Shown here one piece after another: positions 48,921 through 58,086 of a DNA stretch of 64,000 nucleotides. A program made the translations under genes and the position numbers. Position 1 is the first letter of the stretch, and every line of letters begins with the position of its first letter. Below the pieces are notes generated by a model. It was not told the origin of the DNA and ran no database searches. It saw nothing but the letters and a program-made list of their open reading frames with translations. The stretch covers positions 15,028 through 79,027 of the forward strand of contig JAJZJW010000001.1 of NCBI GenBank assembly GCA_021809845.1, written 5' to 3'. The stretch comes from a bacterium (lineage in GTDB: Bacteria > SZUA-79 > Acidulodesulfobacterales > Acidulodesulfobacteraceae).

Positions 48921-49144
48921 TATGACCGTAAATCATAACTAAACTGCCGAAACCAAAAAATCGTATGCCTTTAACGGAAATTTATATGACGGATAGTATT
49001 GTCAACAGTGTTGACAATATGGAAAATCATATTATGACCGTAAATCATAACTAAACTGCCGAAACCAAAAAATCGTATGCCTTTAACGGAAATTTATATG
49101 ACGGATAGTATTGTCAACAGTGTTGACAATATGGAAAATCATAC
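48921..49144. repeat. 112-bp direct duplication with perfect palindrome
   Basis: TATGACCGTAAATCATAACT... at 48921 recurs at 49033, essentially identical over 112 bp. Each copy contains ATTGTCAAC-AGT-GTTGACAAT (48998-49018 and 49110-49130), a perfect 9-bp inverted repeat like an operator for a dimeric regulator. It is followed by short GGAAACC repeats at 49166. It lies between tRNA-Arg and the end of the CHAD gene. No gene in the gap explains it. Confidence 0.9.
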
Positions 49145-49195
49145 TTTTTACTCTTAAAATCGGAAACCGGAAACCGGAAACCAAAGCACCGCAGG

Positions 49196-50050
49196 TTAAA
49201 TCGCATTTACCGCCTTAAGGTAATGCCTCCATTCCTTGTTTAGCAGGCGTATATAATCTGCGCGTTCGGCAGACTGCCATCCGATTAAAAATCCTGTTTC
49301 AAAAGCCCCAAGCGGAACTTCATTGTTTAAAATCTCGGCTATAATGTTTGGAGTATTGTCTATATCATGAATCTGACCGAGAATGTCCTGAAGATTTTTT
49401 AATGTTTTTAGCATTTCTACGGTGTTTTTTTTCAGCCATATCGGTAAAAATGCTTCCATCGCGTAACGAATATTTTTGCACTTAATGCGAAGGGCGTGCA
49501 AGTCTTTTTTATCCAATGTTTTTAATGAACTTCCAATATTTATTAATTTTTTTTCCCACCTGCTCAAACGTTTTTTTGCAAAATCTTTAGGCGGCTTTTT
49601 CTCTTTGCACCAGCCGCCCCTGTCCATAACCGCCTGCAAATCTGCCAGCGCGGCGGCTAACTTACCGTCGGGTGCAACGGTCTTTATAGATAATATGCGG
49701 GTATTAAAATATTTACTTAAAAAAGAATCGCCGCCCGATGCCGGCAATTGTCTCCGCAGTATTTCCCATCTTGCGGCAAGCACGTCCAAATCGCGGCGGA
49801 CATCCCCTGTTCTAAACCAATCCCGCAATTTTATGCGAATTGGATAAAGACGCTTTTCCGAATCTAACGGCTTAACAAAAATTAACAGGGCGCGCAGGGA
49901 GCGGACCTGTTTTCTGAGCTCATGAAACCATTCGGCATTATACTCAGAACCTTCAGGCGCATCGCCAGACGCATCGCCGGCGGCATTAAGAATAGTTTCG
50001 ACCCGGGCAGTTATTAAATCTCCAATGTATTGACAGATATTATCTTTCAT
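49196..50050 (-). CDS. CHAD domain-containing protein
   Basis: CHAD is an alpha-helical domain with conserved histidines and basic residues; several members bind polyphosphate. Two repeats are visible: HELRKQVRSLRALL plus WFRTGDVRRDLDVLAARWE, and LHALRIKCKNIRYAMEAF plus LKNLQDILGQIHDIDN. The 284-residue protein lacks a CYTH domain. Its coding sequence is visibly richer in GC than the flanking genes, and it lacks low-complexity inserts. It lies next to a tRNA gene. These features suggest later acquisition, though the source is unknown. A possible partner is polyphosphate metabolism, but no ppk is nearby. Confidence 0.88.
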   Translation of the reverse strand: MKDNICQYIGDLITARVETILNAAGDASGDAPEGSEYNAEWFHELRKQVRSLRALLIFVKPLDSEKRLYPIRIKLRDWFRTGDVRRDLDVLAARWEILRRQLPASGGDSFLSKYFNTRILSIKTVAPDGKLAAALADLQAVMDRGGWCKEKKPPKDFAKKRLSRWEKKLINIGSSLKTLDKKDLHALRIKCKNIRYAMEAFLPIWLKKNTVEMLKTLKNLQDILGQIHDIDNTPNIIAEILNNEVPLGAFETGFLIGWQSAERADYIRLLNKEWRHYLKAVNAI

Positions 50051-50109
50051 ATTTATGTTTATTTTACCCGATAAAATATACTTGTTTAAGAAAGTTCATA
50101 TTAATAAGG

Positions 50110-51573
50110 TTACTTTACTATTAATCCCCTAAGCTCTTTAATGTCTTTTTTGGTTATAGTTTTTAAAATCAGCGATAATGCGGCGTAAACAGCCATTCCT
50201 ATAAAAATGCTTAAAATTAATCTTTGCTCAGCCAGCATGACAGCATATGCCATAATTATAGAAGCCGATAATACTTTGATGAAGTTTATTACGTCAAATT
50301 TAATTTTTATAATTTTATACATAAAATATATTAAGCTGCCTGCCATTATAATTTCGATAAAATTCAGCGAATATGCCGCTCCTTTTAATCCAAAATACTT
50401 AATAAAGAAAACAGAAAATATAAACCCGATAATAGAGGCAAAAGCCGCAGATTTTATCAGAGATTTTTTTGCGTTTTTTGCCATGAGATAAGATATCAGT
50501 GCAGAGCTTATTCCAACCGGAATAATAGCCCAGACCATCATTCTTAAAAGCATAGCGCTTTCAATAATTTTTAGCCCGAATAGTTCGGCAATCAAATTAT
50601 GGCTTATAACAAAACCGCCAAAGCATACAGGAATAGAAAAAGTATATGTAAATTTAATTAATTCGCTTAAAATTTTCGATTCTTTTTCGCTATCTTTCGT
50701 TTTTATAGCGTCTGATATAACCGGAATAAAGGCATTGCCGGTTAAATTAAATATGACGAAAATAAACGCCATCAGCTTGTAAGTTATAAAGTACAATCCT
50801 ATATTTTTATTATCGCTGAAAATTTTCAGAAAAACAATGGGATAGCTTATGTATAAGATACTGAACCATGCAAAAATTCCAAAAGGCAGTGAATCTTTAA
50901 CCGTTTTTTTAACCAAACTGTATGAAAAATTAATTTTTATTTTTTTTATTAAATTTTTAATATAACCAAATTGAAAAGCAGAAGTTATAATGCTGCCCGC
51001 CAGAAATAATAAAACGGCGGCTAAATACCATGCGGGATTTTTTACGAGCAGTAAAACCCCAAGAAAATAAATAAGCCCGCCTGCGAGTGTCGTTGTCAGA
51101 ATTATGTGGTTTTTTTCAATACCCCGCAATACCCATGAGAAATTCAAAGCATATATTAATGGCAAAAAAGCAATAGCTATCAGCATATTTTTTTGGTGCG
51201 GATTCTCTTTAAATAATAATAGCCCTATGAAAATAATAATAACCGTTGAAATTAATGAAAGGAGAAGTCTTGCCGACAATATATCGCCGACTATTTTATT
51301 TATGCCGTTTATATTGTTTTTATTTTTTGCTGCCTGTGTTTCTCCGAAAGGAGACAATCCTGTGTCGGCGATAGACAAAAAATATCCGCTCAGAGTGAGC
51401 GCGAAAGCAAATTCGCCGTAGATAGAAGTACCCAGTTTTTTAATAAGCAAAATATTAACAAGAAGCGTTAATATAGCGCTTATAACGCGGGAACTTAGCA
51501 ATAATGAAAAATTTCTTATAAATCTTTGTTTATTTGACAACAAAGCCATATTTTGTTTTTGATTAATTACCAT
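50110..51573 (-). CDS. Wzx-type polysaccharide flippase (MATE/MOP superfamily)
   Basis: Integral membrane protein of 487 residues with about 12-14 predicted helices. It begins RFIRNFSLLLSSRVISAILT, includes GTSIYGEFAFALTLSGYFLSI and SWVLRGIEKN, and fits the O-antigen/oligosaccharide flippase family. It would move lipid-linked glycan across the inner membrane. It lies near glycosyltransferases and Wzm/Wzt. Having both flippase-type and ABC-type exporters suggests at least two glycans are exported. The promoter region contains a 7-bp repeat array (51631-51701). Confidence 0.88.
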   Translation of the reverse strand: MVINQKQNMALLSNKQRFIRNFSLLLSSRVISAILTLLVNILLIKKLGTSIYGEFAFALTLSGYFLSIADTGLSPFGETQAAKNKNNINGINKIVGDILSARLLLSLISTVIIIFIGLLLFKENPHQKNMLIAIAFLPLIYALNFSWVLRGIEKNHIILTTTLAGGLIYFLGVLLLVKNPAWYLAAVLLFLAGSIITSAFQFGYIKNLIKKIKINFSYSLVKKTVKDSLPFGIFAWFSILYISYPIVFLKIFSDNKNIGLYFITYKLMAFIFVIFNLTGNAFIPVISDAIKTKDSEKESKILSELIKFTYTFSIPVCFGGFVISHNLIAELFGLKIIESAMLLRMMVWAIIPVGISSALISYLMAKNAKKSLIKSAAFASIIGFIFSVFFIKYFGLKGAAYSLNFIEIIMAGSLIYFMYKIIKIKFDVINFIKVLSASIIMAYAVMLAEQRLILSIFIGMAVYAALSLILKTITKKDIKELRGLIVK

Positions 51574-51630
51574 TTTAGATTATTTAATATATATTTAATA
51601 TATATTAAATATGATAAATATGTATATTAT

Positions 51631-51701
51631 ACAGCATACAGCATACAGCATACAGCATATAGTATATAGCATACAGTATATAGTATATAGTATATAGTAT
51701 C
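51631..51701. repeat. Heptanucleotide repeat upstream of the flippase gene
   Basis: Ten copies of ACAGCAT/ATAGTAT-type 7-mers run continuously, 58 bp before the flippase start codon (minus strand). A change of copy number would alter promoter spacing. The remaining divergent gap to 52008 is AT-rich, with no other clear element. Confidence 0.85.
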
Positions 51702-52008
51702 ATAATATATAATTTATAATTATATATTATGATACAGACATAAATCATCAAATCAATAAAAATATCGTTAAGTTTAAGTCAACGAAAATATCTTTAATGG
51801 ATTATAGATACCATTTTTGTTTTGAAAGGCTATCTGATGAATAGCTATCTGATATGCTTAGGAATATTATTTTATTTTAATGTAAACTGTGATAAAATGC
51901 ATGTATAATCGTAAATATTCCGATTATATATTTATATATGCATTTTTTATGTATTTATTTTTTTATGTGCGTATATATATTAATTATATACTATGGGGAA
52001 TAAAGCAA

Positions 52009-52278
52009 ATGCCGAATCGGCAAATAAAAAAAAATAAAACTTCTGCTTTCAGCTATTATGGACGTAAAGAAATGAATATTATAGGGCAGATGTCAGATAG
52101 ATATCGGATAGAAACCGAAAACGACGCTATTAATGCCGTTAAAGAAGTTTTTCAAGAAATTGCATTGTTAGGGCTTTACAGGTCGGGATTTTTTGAGAAA
52201 GCCTGTTTCTGCGGCGGAACTGCATTGCGGATACTTTACGGACTCGATAGATTTTCGGAAGATCTCGATAAAAACTAA
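52009..52278 (+). pseudogene. Truncated AbiEii/AbiGii-type nucleotidyltransferase
   Basis: The N-terminal part of a nucleotidyltransferase of the AbiEii toxin family. ACFCGGTALRILYGLDRFSEDLD matches the G-G-T-x-L and R-x-S-x-D-L-D metal-binding core (first 23 residues by position; key residues GGT and SEDLD). The frame then ends KN-stop instead of continuing for about 150-200 residues. The break coincides with a 26-bp segment shared with the 5' end of the next gene (52268 and 52371). The start may be 52009; an upstream in-frame ATG exists at 51889. No cognate antitoxin is seen. It is probably non-functional. Confidence 0.72.
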
Positions 52279-52396
52279 AATAAAAATATCTATTTAAGTT
52301 AAGTTAATTAAGTTAAGTTACAATTAAGCCATGTTACAAAAAATCATATCATATATGTATGTACAAAACAATAAAAACTAAAATAAAAATATCTAT
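52268..52396. repeat. 103-bp-spaced duplicate of the GT2 5' end
   Basis: ATAAAAACTAAAATAAAAAT plus ATCTAT (26 bp) occurs at 52268-52293 and 52371-52396. The first copy contains the stop of the truncated nucleotidyltransferase gene; the second is codons 5-13 of the GT2 gene. Confidence 0.88.
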
Positions 52397-54179
52397 AAGC
52401 TACATCAAAATTAACGGTTTTAGAAGATTTTTAAAAAAGGTTCTGCAAAAAATAAGTATAAAGAGTATATCTTCATTTTATTCCCAAAAGAAACTCTACA
52501 GTATTTTTATTGCAAAACGCGAACCGGGTTCAAAAGAAATTCTTTTGCAGACTAATACCATATTTCCGCTTTCCCCGAAAATAAGCATAATTTGTCCAGT
52601 TTACAACACTCCTGAATCTTTTCTCAAAGAAATGGTGCGCTCCGTCATTAACCAGACATATTCTAACTGGGAGCTGTGCCTGTCCGACGGAAATAGCACA
52701 AACGAAAATATAAGGAAAATATTAAATAATTATAAAGATGGCGATAAACGAATAAAAGTTAAATTTCTTAATAAAAACTTAGGAATTGTCGGTAATTCAA
52801 ATGAAGCACTAAAGCTGGCTACCGGTGATTATATAGGCTTATTAGACCATGACGATACGCTTGCGCCTTTTGCTTTATTTGAAATAGTTAAAACTATAAA
52901 TAAAAATCATGATGCGGACTTTATCTATTCAGATGAAGATAAACTTTCCGAAGACGGCAAGAGGCGGTTTAGCCATAATTTTAAACCGGATTTCAGTCCC
53001 GATTTACTGAGAAGTCACAACTATATATGCCATTTTTCTGTTTTCAAAAAAGAGTTATTAAATAATATAGGATTTTTTAACGAAGGCTATGAAGGAAGTC
53101 AAGATTACGACTTAATACTTAGGGCATCAGAAAAGGCTAAAAAGATTATTCATATACCCAAGGTACTTTACCATTGGAGGGTATCGCAAAATTCAACCGC
53201 TATGTGGGCGGACAGCAAGACCTACGCATATATTTCCGCAAAAAAGGTATTAAAAGAGCATTTAAAACGTATAAATTTAGATGGAAAAGTTAATGACGGA
53301 TTATCCGGCGGTTTACACAATATTACATATGTTCTAAACCAAAACCCTCTTATTTCCGTTATAATACCCAATAAAGACCACGAAGAAGACCTGAAAAGAT
53401 GCATTTCTTCCATAATGGAAAAATCGACGTATAAAAACTTTGAGATAATCATAGCAGAAAATAATTCAGAGCATAAATCCACTTTTGAGTTTTACGACAG
53501 CTTAATATCTAAATACGGTAAAATAAAAATAATAAACTGGGATGATAAATTATTCAACTATTCGTCGGTCAATAACTATGCCGCTGAGTTTGCAAACGGA
53601 GATATTTTTTTGTTTTTAAATAACGACACCGAGGTAATAAATAACGATTGGCTCGAAAGAATGCTTGGGCACGTTCAAAGGAAAGAAGTCGGAGCCGTGG
53701 GCGCTAAGCTTTATTATCCTAATAATACCGTTCAGCACGGAGGGGTTATTGTAGGACTCGTGGGCGTTGCCGGTCATTCTCACAAGGGATTTCCGCGAGA
53801 CTCCTGCGGATATATGCAAAGGCTGTGCGCGGTTCAAAATTTATCCGCCGTAACAGGGGCGTGTTTTATGGTCAAAAAAGAGGTATTTAAGGAGGTAAAC
53901 GGTTTTGACGAAGATTTCATATTAGCTTACGGAGATATAGATTTATGTTTAAAAATTAGGTCAAAGGGTTATCTTATAGTATGGACGCCTTTTGCTGAGC
54001 TTTACCATTACGAATCCATAACAAGGGGCTATGAAGATACGCCTGAAAAAAGAGAAAGAGTAAATCGGGAAATAAAACTTTTTCATAACAAATGGCAGTA
54101 TATTTTTGAAGAAGGAGACCCTTATTACAATATAAATCTTACAAAAAATAAAGAGGATTTTTCAATTGCTATTGATTAA
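52359..54179 (+). CDS. Tandem two-domain glycosyltransferase family 2
   Basis: Two GT-A domains in one 606-residue chain, as in rhamnosyltransferase-like chain elongation enzymes. Domain 1 (about 70-290): ISIICPVYNTPESFL, SVINQTYSNWELCLSDG, LLDHDDTLAP (DxD), DFIYSDEDKLSEDG. Domain 2 (about 325-560): LISVIIPNKDHEEDL, IIIAENNS, FLFLNNDTEVI (DxD), VTGACFMVKKEVF, FDEDFILAYGDIDLCLKI and WTPFAELYHYES. No membrane helix is evident. It lies immediately upstream of a GT4 gene and the Wzm/Wzt exporter and may build the exported glycan. Confidence 0.9.
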   Translation: MYKTIKTKIKISISYIKINGFRRFLKKVLQKISIKSISSFYSQKKLYSIFIAKREPGSKEILLQTNTIFPLSPKISIICPVYNTPESFLKEMVRSVINQTYSNWELCLSDGNSTNENIRKILNNYKDGDKRIKVKFLNKNLGIVGNSNEALKLATGDYIGLLDHDDTLAPFALFEIVKTINKNHDADFIYSDEDKLSEDGKRRFSHNFKPDFSPDLLRSHNYICHFSVFKKELLNNIGFFNEGYEGSQDYDLILRASEKAKKIIHIPKVLYHWRVSQNSTAMWADSKTYAYISAKKVLKEHLKRINLDGKVNDGLSGGLHNITYVLNQNPLISVIIPNKDHEEDLKRCISSIMEKSTYKNFEIIIAENNSEHKSTFEFYDSLISKYGKIKIINWDDKLFNYSSVNNYAAEFANGDIFLFLNNDTEVINNDWLERMLGHVQRKEVGAVGAKLYYPNNTVQHGGVIVGLVGVAGHSHKGFPRDSCGYMQRLCAVQNLSAVTGACFMVKKEVFKEVNGFDEDFILAYGDIDLCLKIRSKGYLIVWTPFAELYHYESITRGYEDTPEKRERVNREIKLFHNKWQYIFEEGDPYYNINLTKNKEDFSIAID

Positions 54180-54206
54180 TTTAACATACCGGAATATTAT
54201 AATTTC

Positions 54207-55967
54207 ATGAAATATTTATATAATAATTATAATTATAATTATAATATGGAAAGCGATAAAATTTTTGGCGCTAATATATCGGGATTTATTCAGTCGGAAA
54301 AAGGAGTCGGCAGCGCTGTACGCTTCACCATTAAATGTTTTCAGTCAGCAGAAATTCCTTTTGTTCTGAATAATGTTACAGATAGACATAGCTTAAATTT
54401 TGTTAAAGAATTTAACGACTTTCATGAAAATAACCCGTTTTTATTTAACTTGATTCATGTTGGTCCCGATGTTTTGCAAAATTTTATTATAGAAAAAACA
54501 AAGTCGTACTTTAACGGACATTACAATATAGTTTATTGGAATTGGGAGCTGTCCGAATTCCCGGAATTTTATTATCATTTATTTAATTATGTTGACGAGG
54601 TATGGGTGCCGTCAAATTTTATCCTTAATAGTATTTCCCAAGTATCTCCCATTCCCGTTGTCCGTATACCATACAGTATAGGCGGCGCTCAGCCGACCGG
54701 CAATAAAAATAAAACAGATAGTCAGACTGAGCAGGCAATTCCAAAGTTAACGCCAATGCCGGAATCAACGCTAAAGCAAAAGCCGATGTCAAAATCCGAA
54801 CAGACTTTAAAGTCAAGCTCAACGCCGGAGATAGGGTGGTCTTCCATTCGCACTCTAAATCTAAAGCCAAGCCAAACGCCGGAGCTAAAGTCTTCCATTC
54901 GCGAAAATTTAGGTTTCTCCGATGGCGATTATGTTTATCTATTCATATTCGATTTTCAAAGCTATACGGAAAGAAAAAATCCGGCAGGTTTAATTAATGC
55001 CTTTAAGCAGGCATTTAATTCAAAAGATAGGGCGTTTCTCATTATTAAATGTTCGCATGCCGATTTGCATAAAAAGGATTTTGAAAAAATTAAAAAGCTG
55101 TCAGAAAAAAGCAGAATTAAAATTATCGATTCTGCATTAACAGCCGGCGAATTATCTTCTATTCTAGATACGGCAGACTGCTATATATCGCTGCACCGCT
55201 CAGAAGGCTTCGGTTTAACGATTGCGGAGGCAATGGCTAAAGGAAAACCTGTTATTGCCACTGGTTATTCCGGAAACATGGATTTTATGACTGTTTATAA
55301 CAGCTATCCCGTTAAATATGTTCTGGTTAAAATCAATAAAGACTGCGGCTGCTATGAAAAAGGCAATGTTTGGGCGGAACCCGATATTAACGATGCGGCA
55401 AGACTTATGCGATATGTTTATGAACATAAAGACGAAGCCGCACTGGTGGGCTTAACGGCTGCGGACGATATAAAAAAGTCTTTTAATGAATTAGCCGTGG
55501 GTAAATTAATAAATAGACGTCTTAACATTATAGCGGATAATTTAAAATCAAATGGTCAAATTTCGGCATCTTATGCTTACAGGGGCGAGGTCTGCAACAA
55601 TAATAACAGCAATAGCAATAACAGCAGCAGCAATAATAATAACAGCAGTGACAGCAATAATAATAACAGCAGTGACAGCAATAATAACGGCAGCAATAAT
55701 AATAATAATAAAAATGAAAATATGCGCATGCCGGAAGAAGAAAATTTTTACGATAAAAATTATATACTGTTTAGCGATATTTATAATTCTAAAGAATGGA
55801 AATTATTTATTGCATGCCGCGACATAGTTGATTATATATTGCCTTATAAATCGAAAAGGAGACGGGCAGCAAAATCGGTTTTTAACGGCGTTTATAAATT
55901 ATACAAAATTTTTCTAAAAATATTGCAAAAAGATAAAAATAGTGATAAAATCTTAAAAAAATTATGA
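54207..55967 (+). CDS. Glycosyltransferase family 4 with low-complexity insertions
   Basis: GT-B enzyme similar to glycosyltransferases that start with a GANISGF...EKGVG segment. Motifs: YWNWELSEFP, VWVPSNFI, FIFDFQSYTERKNPAGLINAF and the donor site SLHRSEGFGLTIAEAMAKGKP. It is 586 residues. Insert 1 (nt 54700-54900, Pro/Ser/Thr/Lys/Glu) separates the two Rossmann domains. Insert 2 (nt 55595-55715, Asn/Ser) comes near the C-terminus. The start at 54207 encodes a YNNYNYNYN run; ATG 54246 (MESDKIFG) is a reasonable alternative. Its stop overlaps the wzm start by 4 bp. Confidence 0.87.
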   Translation: MKYLYNNYNYNYNMESDKIFGANISGFIQSEKGVGSAVRFTIKCFQSAEIPFVLNNVTDRHSLNFVKEFNDFHENNPFLFNLIHVGPDVLQNFIIEKTKSYFNGHYNIVYWNWELSEFPEFYYHLFNYVDEVWVPSNFILNSISQVSPIPVVRIPYSIGGAQPTGNKNKTDSQTEQAIPKLTPMPESTLKQKPMSKSEQTLKSSSTPEIGWSSIRTLNLKPSQTPELKSSIRENLGFSDGDYVYLFIFDFQSYTERKNPAGLINAFKQAFNSKDRAFLIIKCSHADLHKKDFEKIKKLSEKSRIKIIDSALTAGELSSILDTADCYISLHRSEGFGLTIAEAMAKGKPVIATGYSGNMDFMTVYNSYPVKYVLVKINKDCGCYEKGNVWAEPDINDAARLMRYVYEHKDEAALVGLTAADDIKKSFNELAVGKLINRRLNIIADNLKSNGQISASYAYRGEVCNNNNSNSNNSSSNNNNSSDSNNNNSSDSNNNGSNNNNNKNENMRMPEEENFYDKNYILFSDIYNSKEWKLFIACRDIVDYILPYKSKRRRAAKSVFNGVYKLYKIFLKILQKDKNSDKILKKL

Positions 55968-56761
55968 ATATGCGCAAAAACACTATAACCGACGGATTTA
56001 AAATATTAATCAAATACAGGTACTTAATATGGGTACTTTCTGTTAAGGAGCTTAAAATTCAATATAGGGGTTCATATCTTGGATTTTTCTGGTCGTTAAT
56101 GAATCCGCTTCTTCTTCTTATAATTTATACTTTTCTATTTGTAATAGTTTTTAAAAATCCTGCAAAAGCTTATCCTGTCTATCTTTTTTGCGGGATATTG
56201 CCGTTTACGTGGTTTCAAAGTTCAATTTTATCCAGTACAGCCGGAGTAGCCGGCGCCGGCAGTCTTGTTTCAAAATCTCTTATGCCTCCGGAAATTATTG
56301 TAATGTCTAAAATCGGCGCCAGCCTGCTAAATTATATGCTTTCTGTCCCAATTCTTATATTATTCGTTTATATATTTAAAATGCGGCTCGGGCTGCCGAT
56401 GCTATATTTTCCTCTTTTAATTATGGTAGAGTTTTTTTTTATAGCCGGGGTAAGTTTATTTTTTTCCGCGCTTAATGTATTTTACAGGGATATACAATAT
56501 ATAATATTTAATCTGACGACGTTCTTATTTTTTTCTATGCCGGTTATGTATTTTGACAGCCAGCTTCCGCTGAAAATAAGACATCTTATCTATTTAAACC
56601 CTGTTGCCTACATTATAAAATGTTTTCAGGATATTTTTTATTTTAACATTTCCCCGCGTCCACTTTTTGTGTTGGCAGTTTTATTTATTTCGCTTATTTT
56701 TTTTATAGGCGGCTATTCGTATTTTGCGGCGAGAAAGGAGCTCTTCAGTGATTTTGTCTGA
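55964..56761 (+). CDS. wzm: ABC-2 type polysaccharide export permease (Wzm)
   Basis: Inner-membrane subunit of an ABC glycan exporter. The 265 residues begin with ILIKYRYLIWVLSVKELKIQ and have six predicted helices. RGSYLGFFWSLMNPLLLL is the family N-terminal motif. YLNPVAYIIKCFQDIFYFN is characteristic near the end. It is translationally coupled: its ATG overlaps the previous stop (ATGA), and the next gene starts inside its last codons. Partner: Wzt just downstream. Confidence 0.93.
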   Translation: MNMRKNTITDGFKILIKYRYLIWVLSVKELKIQYRGSYLGFFWSLMNPLLLLIIYTFLFVIVFKNPAKAYPVYLFCGILPFTWFQSSILSSTAGVAGAGSLVSKSLMPPEIIVMSKIGASLLNYMLSVPILILFVYIFKMRLGLPMLYFPLLIMVEFFFIAGVSLFFSALNVFYRDIQYIIFNLTTFLFFSMPVMYFDSQLPLKIRHLIYLNPVAYIIKCFQDIFYFNISPRPLFVLAVLFISLIFFIGGYSYFAARKELFSDFV

Positions 56762-57800
56762 TAATAGAGCTAACAATATATCTGATAATATATCGGATAA
56801 TAGAGCTGAAAATATATCCAATGTATCTAATAATATATCCAAAAATATATCTGATAATATATCCGCAGGCTCAAGTTCAAATTTAACTTTTGGTTCAAAT
56901 ACAAGCATAAATCAAAGTCAAAGTACAGGTTTAAGTTTTGGTTCTAGTCCTAGCATAAGTCAAAGTCAAAGTACAGGTTTAAGTTTTGGTTCTAGTCCTA
57001 GCATAAGTCAAAGTCAAAGTACATGTTTAAGTTTGGCTTCAAACTCAAAATATGCTATTGAAGCGGAAAATATTACTAAAGTATTTAAAAGATTGTCTTC
57101 GCATACCACATTAAAAAAAGCGTTTATAGACGCAATTACCTTTAATAAAAATAAACAGGTAAAAGTCTTAAAATTTACCGCTTTAAAAGATGTTAGTTTT
57201 AAAGTAAAAAAAGGCGAGACTTTCGGTATAATAGGACCTAACGGTGCGGGGAAAAGCACTTTGTTAAAAATATTGTGCCGTATAATGAGACCCACGACCG
57301 GAAAAATAGCCGTAAACGGTTCGCTGTCAGCACTGCTTGAACTTGGCACCGGATTCCATCCGGAACTGACTGGAAGAGAAAATATTTTAATTAACGGTTT
57401 AATTTTGGGTTTAAACAAAAAAGAGATAGTCGGCAAATATGATGAAATAATCGAATTCAGCGGAATAAAAGATTTTATAGACGAGCCGATTAAAACCTAT
57501 TCAAGCGGAATGTCCATCAGGCTTTCTTTCTCCGTTGCCGTAAACGTCAACCCCGATATTCTCATATTAGACGAAGTGCTGGCGGTAGGCGATGCGGAGT
57601 TTCAGGCAAAGAGCAAAAAAAGGATAGAAGAGTTTATAAACAGCGGCAGGACGGTTTTATTGGTAAGTCATGATAAAAATTCTATATTAAGCTATTGCAG
57701 CGAAGCAATGCTGCTGCATAAAGGCGGTATAATAGCGACAGGCAAAACGGAAGAAGTGGTTAATAAGTACGAAGAAATTGAAAGCGGGAAAGTTATTTAA
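56748..57800 (+). CDS. wzt: ABC polysaccharide export ATPase (Wzt) with repetitive N-terminal extension
   Basis: ATPase subunit of the exporter. Walker A GPNGAGKSTLLKIL, signature YSSGMSIRLSFSVAV, Walker B ILILDEVLAVGD and the switch SHDKNS are intact. I choose GTG 56748, because AGGAG at 56736-56740 lies 7 bp before it; a TTG at 56724 is less likely. It overlaps wzm by 14 bp. The first about 100 residues are not part of the ABC fold: an SDNIS/NNIS block and then a 16-residue unit (SQSQSTGLSFGSSPSI) with an exact 48-bp period (56912, 56960, 57008). The usual C-terminal O-antigen-binding domain is absent, as in the KpsT/TagH-like short forms. Confidence 0.93.
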   Translation: MILSDNRANNISDNISDNRAENISNVSNNISKNISDNISAGSSSNLTFGSNTSINQSQSTGLSFGSSPSISQSQSTGLSFGSSPSISQSQSTCLSLASNSKYAIEAENITKVFKRLSSHTTLKKAFIDAITFNKNKQVKVLKFTALKDVSFKVKKGETFGIIGPNGAGKSTLLKILCRIMRPTTGKIAVNGSLSALLELGTGFHPELTGRENILINGLILGLNKKEIVGKYDEIIEFSGIKDFIDEPIKTYSSGMSIRLSFSVAVNVNPDILILDEVLAVGDAEFQAKSKKRIEEFINSGRTVLLVSHDKNSILSYCSEAMLLHKGGIIATGKTEEVVNKYEEIESGKVI

Positions 57801-58086
57801 ACAGCTTATTTTATAATAACAATACTCTTTTTATTTTCTATAAATTCATAAACAAGTCGGCAGCCAACCGATTTAAGTTTTATTTTATAGCAATTTTCAA
57901 ATCCATATAAATAATAAATAAAATTTATATCATTAACTATTATAATATATATTAAGTAAATAATTTTTAATATTGCAATTATAAAATAAGTGTTGTATTA
58001 TTAAAAGTCAAAAAAAAATAAAAAAATAAATAAAAATGCTAAAATTAAAGATTATAATATTATAAAAATTATGGCAAAAACGAGGA

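Noticed and set aside
52009-52278. Working AbiE toxin-antitoxin system
   Set aside because: The protein stops right after the SEDLD motif and no antitoxin gene is present.
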